From Tamarix chinensis (Eukaryota; Streptophyta; Magnoliopsida; Caryophyllales; Tamaricaceae), in contig CM060181.1 in NCBI GenBank assembly GCA_030549775.1, positions 36,953,063 through 37,017,062 of the forward strand: a DNA stretch of 64,000 nt. Reading direction: 5' to 3'. Position 1 is the stretch's first letter, and each line of letters starts with the position of its first letter. Shown here one piece after another: positions 60,283-64,000 of the stretch. The notes under the pieces are model-generated. The model was not told the origin of the DNA. It made no database searches and worked only from the letters and a program-made list of their open reading frames with translations. Made by a program: the position numbers and the translations under genes.

Positions 60283-61773
60283 CACTACTACGGAATCGAC
60301 AATTAATGACAACATAAATGATGATTTGATCAAAACTGTTGATAAAATCATAATAATTCGGAGGCGGAAATATTGAACAAGTTTTATTAATGGTTCCATA
60401 CATTAACCATTAGTAAAAGTAGAACAACGTTTGTTTTTATAACAGTTTTAAATTAACAGTTATCAAAACTAAAATGCTACCAAATTTTAATAATTGTTAT
60501 TTCTATAATTGTTATTAAAACAAGTTTTGACAATATATATATAACCGTTATCAAAACTAGCACATTAAACACCCCTCTCTTCCCTCTCACTTATTTACGT
60601 CCGTTACAGAAACTTGAAATCTCTCTTGCTTTCTGTGCTCATCTTCATTTTACCTAACAGTCCTCATTTCACCATTCTACGTTTGTCGTGCCTTCTTCTT
60701 GCTCGTCAACAACCATTTTTCGTCTCCTCACATCGTTGTCATCCTTTTTCAGTATTTCTTGCCCAGATCATGCGTCCCATCTACCCTTTCTCCCACAGCC
60801 CTTCCCACCGTTTGTCTGCATGTTACCTCTCTACCACAACTCTTCTTCACCGTTTGTGGCTCCTACAACCACAACAAATGGCGTCAACCCTATAGCCTAG
60901 CTCCCTACCCTAGAACATTCGATTGGTATAATTTATTTTCTTTTTCTTTCATTATATATATATATATATGTATGTATGTATGCATGTATGTTAGCTATTT
61001 AATAGGTATTATGTGTATTATTGTCTACATGATATATGTTTGTTGCTAGTTTGTTGGCCTTTGTTGCTGTTTGTTGTTGTGTTGTTATGGGTTTTAGTTT
61101 TTCTCTCCATATGTTTATGCATGCATGACAATATTGATGCCTTTGATATTAATGAAAAAACTAGTGTTCCTAGTGTTAGAGACACATGATTTGATTATAT
61201 TGCATTAAAAATTGTGAATGAGTGTTAAATATTTGATAATTTAAAAAGTTAGGCAACAATTTTAGTAATATCATTTAGTAGTTGTTCTCTTTTATAGATT
61301 GTGGACTAGTGAGATGACTTATTTGCCAATTATGTACTTTCCTCCAGCATATTTGTGCATGATACCTTATTCAAATATTTAGAGTCATGTTCTATGGTTA
61401 TATGAGGAGTTTCGTCGATTGTTCTTAAGCGGGTCGTATTATGATCCGTTCCATTTCAGATTGTATCATTTGCTTGTGACACTACCTTAGATTGAGTCAT
61501 GGTTAGGGAAATTAGCTAGTTATTTTGATTTGTCTGTCAACCATACTGATGCACCATACCCGAGATTTATTGAGGGTGAGGTTTTTGCGATGGATTATGA
61601 TCGGATTACTAGACGGCTGATGGTCATAGATGACAAGTGGAGGTTTTATCATAGCTTCTAGATTATCCGCCCTTGTTAACCTAGAGCATATATCAGTGAA
61701 CTCTCTGTTGATGATGCTAGGGAGCAGATAACATATCGAGACAAGTGGAATCTAAGAGCGACAAGTTCTAGTC
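60283..61773 (+). mobile_element. probable CACTA transposon left end
   Basis: It starts CACTACTACGGAATCGAC, preceded by TTA (possible 3-bp duplication). Subterminal repeats follow at 60330-60570 (AACAGTTATCAAAACT, AACCGTTATCAAAACT, AACAGTTTTAAATT and inverted forms), as CACTA elements have. No TNP2 transposase is recognisable. The right end is not seen because an LTR begins at 61774. Confidence 0.5.
61314..61773 (+). pseudogene. unrecognised degenerate reading frame
   Basis: From an ATG at 61314 one frame stays coding-like for about 150 codons, interrupted by three TAG and one TAA codons. Segments include MTYLPIMYFPPAYLCMIPYS, VLWLYEEFRRLFLSGSYYDP, FHFRLYHLLVTLP, DAPYPRFIEGEVFAMDYDRI, TRRLMVIDDKWRFYHSF and AYISELSVDDAREQITYRDK. 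The composition (aromatic, charged, few low-complexity runs) is protein-like, and the TAG stops are one change from CAG or TGG. I do not recognise the family. It lies inside the probable CACTA element and is cut by LTR 6. Confidence 0.4.
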
Positions 61774-64000
61774 TATAATACCTAACTTTTTAGAGTCCTT
61801 AATGTGTGCTAGTCTCAGTGTTCAATAGTGATCTAAGTGTGTTTGATTTTGTTTTAGAAGTGTGTTGAAAGAATGGTATGGTTCTTTGTAAGCTCGATTT
61901 GATTAGGAAAAAAATTAGTTTTATCGAGAAACCAATCGACTTATCTGAGGTAGCCATTGACTTATTTGTTCATCAAATTTGATTTCTAAAACTCGTCTAA
62001 CTGATCAATTAGTTTGGGCACCAATCGACTACTTTAACTAACCTAGCTATTCTTCGAACTCGATTTTTCCTGAGAATATTATCCAAAACTTTTCCAATGT
62101 CATAACTATGTTTTAAATATTTTGTTTTCAATTCTTGTGAGAATTATGAACCTAATTAGCATATTTTATCTTTTTCAAAGGATTCACGAGGGAGGAATGC
62201 ATGAGGAGTCACTTTCATGCCCTTGGCTCATTTAACTTCTTTTTCCCTATTTTCTCTCTCTTCAACAAGATTTCTGAGTAAAGTTTCTACGTCTGCAACC
62301 TCAGTAGATTTTCTAAACTTTGATTCTCATCCATTTATGTCATCATACCCTTCTTATGTTTGAAATTCTGAGACACATTGCCTAGAAGCTTGCAGTATCA
62401 CTAAACTAACTCAAGGTAGAAAATTTCAGCCTTAAAACTTAAAAAAAACTACTCTTCAAATCTCTAATTCAGGTTAGGTTTCGAGAGTTTTGATTTATAT
62501 GCTCTCTCACCCTTCTCCTTTCAGCAGAACCTTAGTGATTTGGACCCAAAGTCCTCATTTTTCTCTCTTCTTTCCTAACTTCTGAACTACCTTATTTTCT
62601 TCACAATTACTTTATCATTATCTCTTTTCAGTAGTTGAGTCCTTATCATCACTTCCTCTTCTAATCCTTTTCTTTACTCTTTCTTGCTTTAATTTTAAGC
62701 AATATAGAGTTAGATTGGGGGAAAGAGTGAGGGTTGAATTTGACCCTTGATACTCTCTATTTTTTTTTTCATTTGAAAGGTGGGGTTTCTCTGAATTCCA
62801 CTTCTAGGTATGTAATTTCATTAAATATTCCTTGCAAGATTTTAGATAGGTTTTCACTAAGTTTGATTAAGTTTTCTTGAAAGGTGTCTCAGTGTAGGAA
62901 AAGGAATTTGACATTTTAAGAAGTTGTGCTCTTGGTGTGTTGCTCAACTTTTAAGGTAAATCATTGTCTCCCCCTATTATTTTAGAAATGGTATGGGTAA
63001 GTGAAATATATGTGCTATAAGTTTATGGTATTTTGAATAGTAAAGATGACAATATGTTGGCATTAGTTAATATGGTATAAACAAATGGGTTACGATGGGC
63101 TTGGCTTGGAGATTCATATGTTTGGATCTCAAGTCTATAATCCTGGATTTGAAACCTCTTAATGTTATGGGTGTTTTAAGTGATAATGATATATGTGATA
63201 TATGGAATGGAATTGTTGCATATTGGTATAGTAAAAAGAGAATTTGATGCATTATTTCACAAATTAAGTTCAAAATATGCCAACATATCTTACTACGAAT
63301 CCTAGAATAATTTTGGTATTTCATATGTCAATCATCTATAAAATACCTTAAATAACCTGAGTTTAATTTTTGGATTTGATTGAATACGTTATGGAATTTA
63401 ATCATGTGTAATTGGTTTTTTTATGGGCTTCTCTCAACCAGACCAATCGGCTAGTCTCCAAGATCGATCTACTAGACTGAAAGATCGATCAATTAGCTTG
63501 TTTGGGACTTCGGGGATTTTGGTTAGGGACAACCGATTGACCAGTTGGACTGCAAATCTAGAATTCTTAGCCTCGGGTTAGACCCATCAACCAATATAGC
63601 CAAACTATTCGATTGGTTCTCAGAATAGTCAACTGATGAGGCTGACCTTTCGACTAGCTGACCACCACTAGGGGGTTAGCAATATCCTAACTGATTGACT
63701 GGTCTATGAAACCAGTTGAGTAGTCAGCGAGACCTATCAACTGGTTTTGAAACCAATCGATTGGTCTCGGCTAGTTTTGCTTTTCTTGCATGTTTTTCTT
63801 TCCAAATGAAATGTTTGAGTTTCTTATGATTGGATAATGACCTAATAGGCCGATAGCCATGAAATTATCTATATTAATGAAGTTAAATAATTGATTAATG
63901 GTAATAAAAAATAAATCATTTAGTTCTTGACCTGAGTGTGGCCTTTGGCCTTCTTTTTTAACATAACATGAATAGATGATCAAATGACTAAAAATGGAGT
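61774..64000 (+). mobile_element. LTR 6 (start only), CGATCGACTAGT-rich family, continues past window
   Basis: It starts TATAATACCTAACTTTTTAG, matching the TATAATRCC start of LTR 5. It has the same order of AT-rich start, CGATTGACTAGT-type motifs (61920-62030) and C/T-rich leader ending AGAGTTAGATTGGGGGAAAG. A second dense motif cluster lies at 63430-63770. Only about 2.2 kb is inside the window, so solo or full-length status is unknown. Confidence 0.65.

Overview
This is a stretch of flowering-plant nuclear DNA, AT-rich and almost entirely made of transposable elements, with one clear host gene. The plant origin is shown by the element clades (a Ty3/gypsy chromovirus of the Tekay/Del type, a second gypsy, two Ty1/copia elements, two PIF/Harbinger elements, a probable CACTA end). 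It is also shown by GT-AG introns and by the single host gene, a GPI-anchored lipid transfer protein. I cannot name the species.

Layout. Bases 1-5766 hold a decayed minus-strand gypsy gag-pol with an LTR to its right. Bases 5767-40781 are one nested stack. The oldest layer is a minus-strand copia element, now in three pieces (6830-7712, 13121-14648, 39325-40410 plus its 5' LTR). It was hit by a 5.4-kb solo LTR (7713-13120) and by a Tekay-type gypsy element (14654-39319). The Tekay gag was hit by a PIF/Harbinger transposon (15819-29097), which was itself hit by a 5.55-kb solo LTR (21018-26570). The Tekay 3' LTR was hit by a 4.1-kb solo LTR (33173-37309). Target-site duplications are visible at every one of these junctions.

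Bases 41762-45587 carry the LTPG-type gene on the minus strand (three exons, 196 codons, canonical splice sites). Bases 46700-53833 are again mobile DNA: a second Harbinger (Myb-like and transposase remnants), a 3.8-kb solo LTR, an inverted LTR fragment and a copia gag/protease remnant. A further long LTR fills 53834 to about 58380. Bases 58380-60282 are lower-copy-looking sequence with one plant-type core promoter but no recognised gene. A CACTA-type terminus starts at 60283, an unrecognised degenerate reading frame lies at 61314-61773, and another long LTR starts at 61774 and leaves the window.

The long LTRs are related and share one architecture. They start TGTAAT/TATAAT and have a pyrimidine-rich block with a TATAAATA box. 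Next come copy-specific minisatellites, then in several copies an array built around the palindrome CCGGTCCACCGG. All those examined end with a hairpin about 85-100 nt from the 3' end, a GGCGGTAAYACCCCC-like motif, and GGGGTGTTACA. The hairpin is kept while its sequence changes between copies. That hairpin and the palindromic array are the best candidates here for something not yet described. I see no novel protein-coding system.
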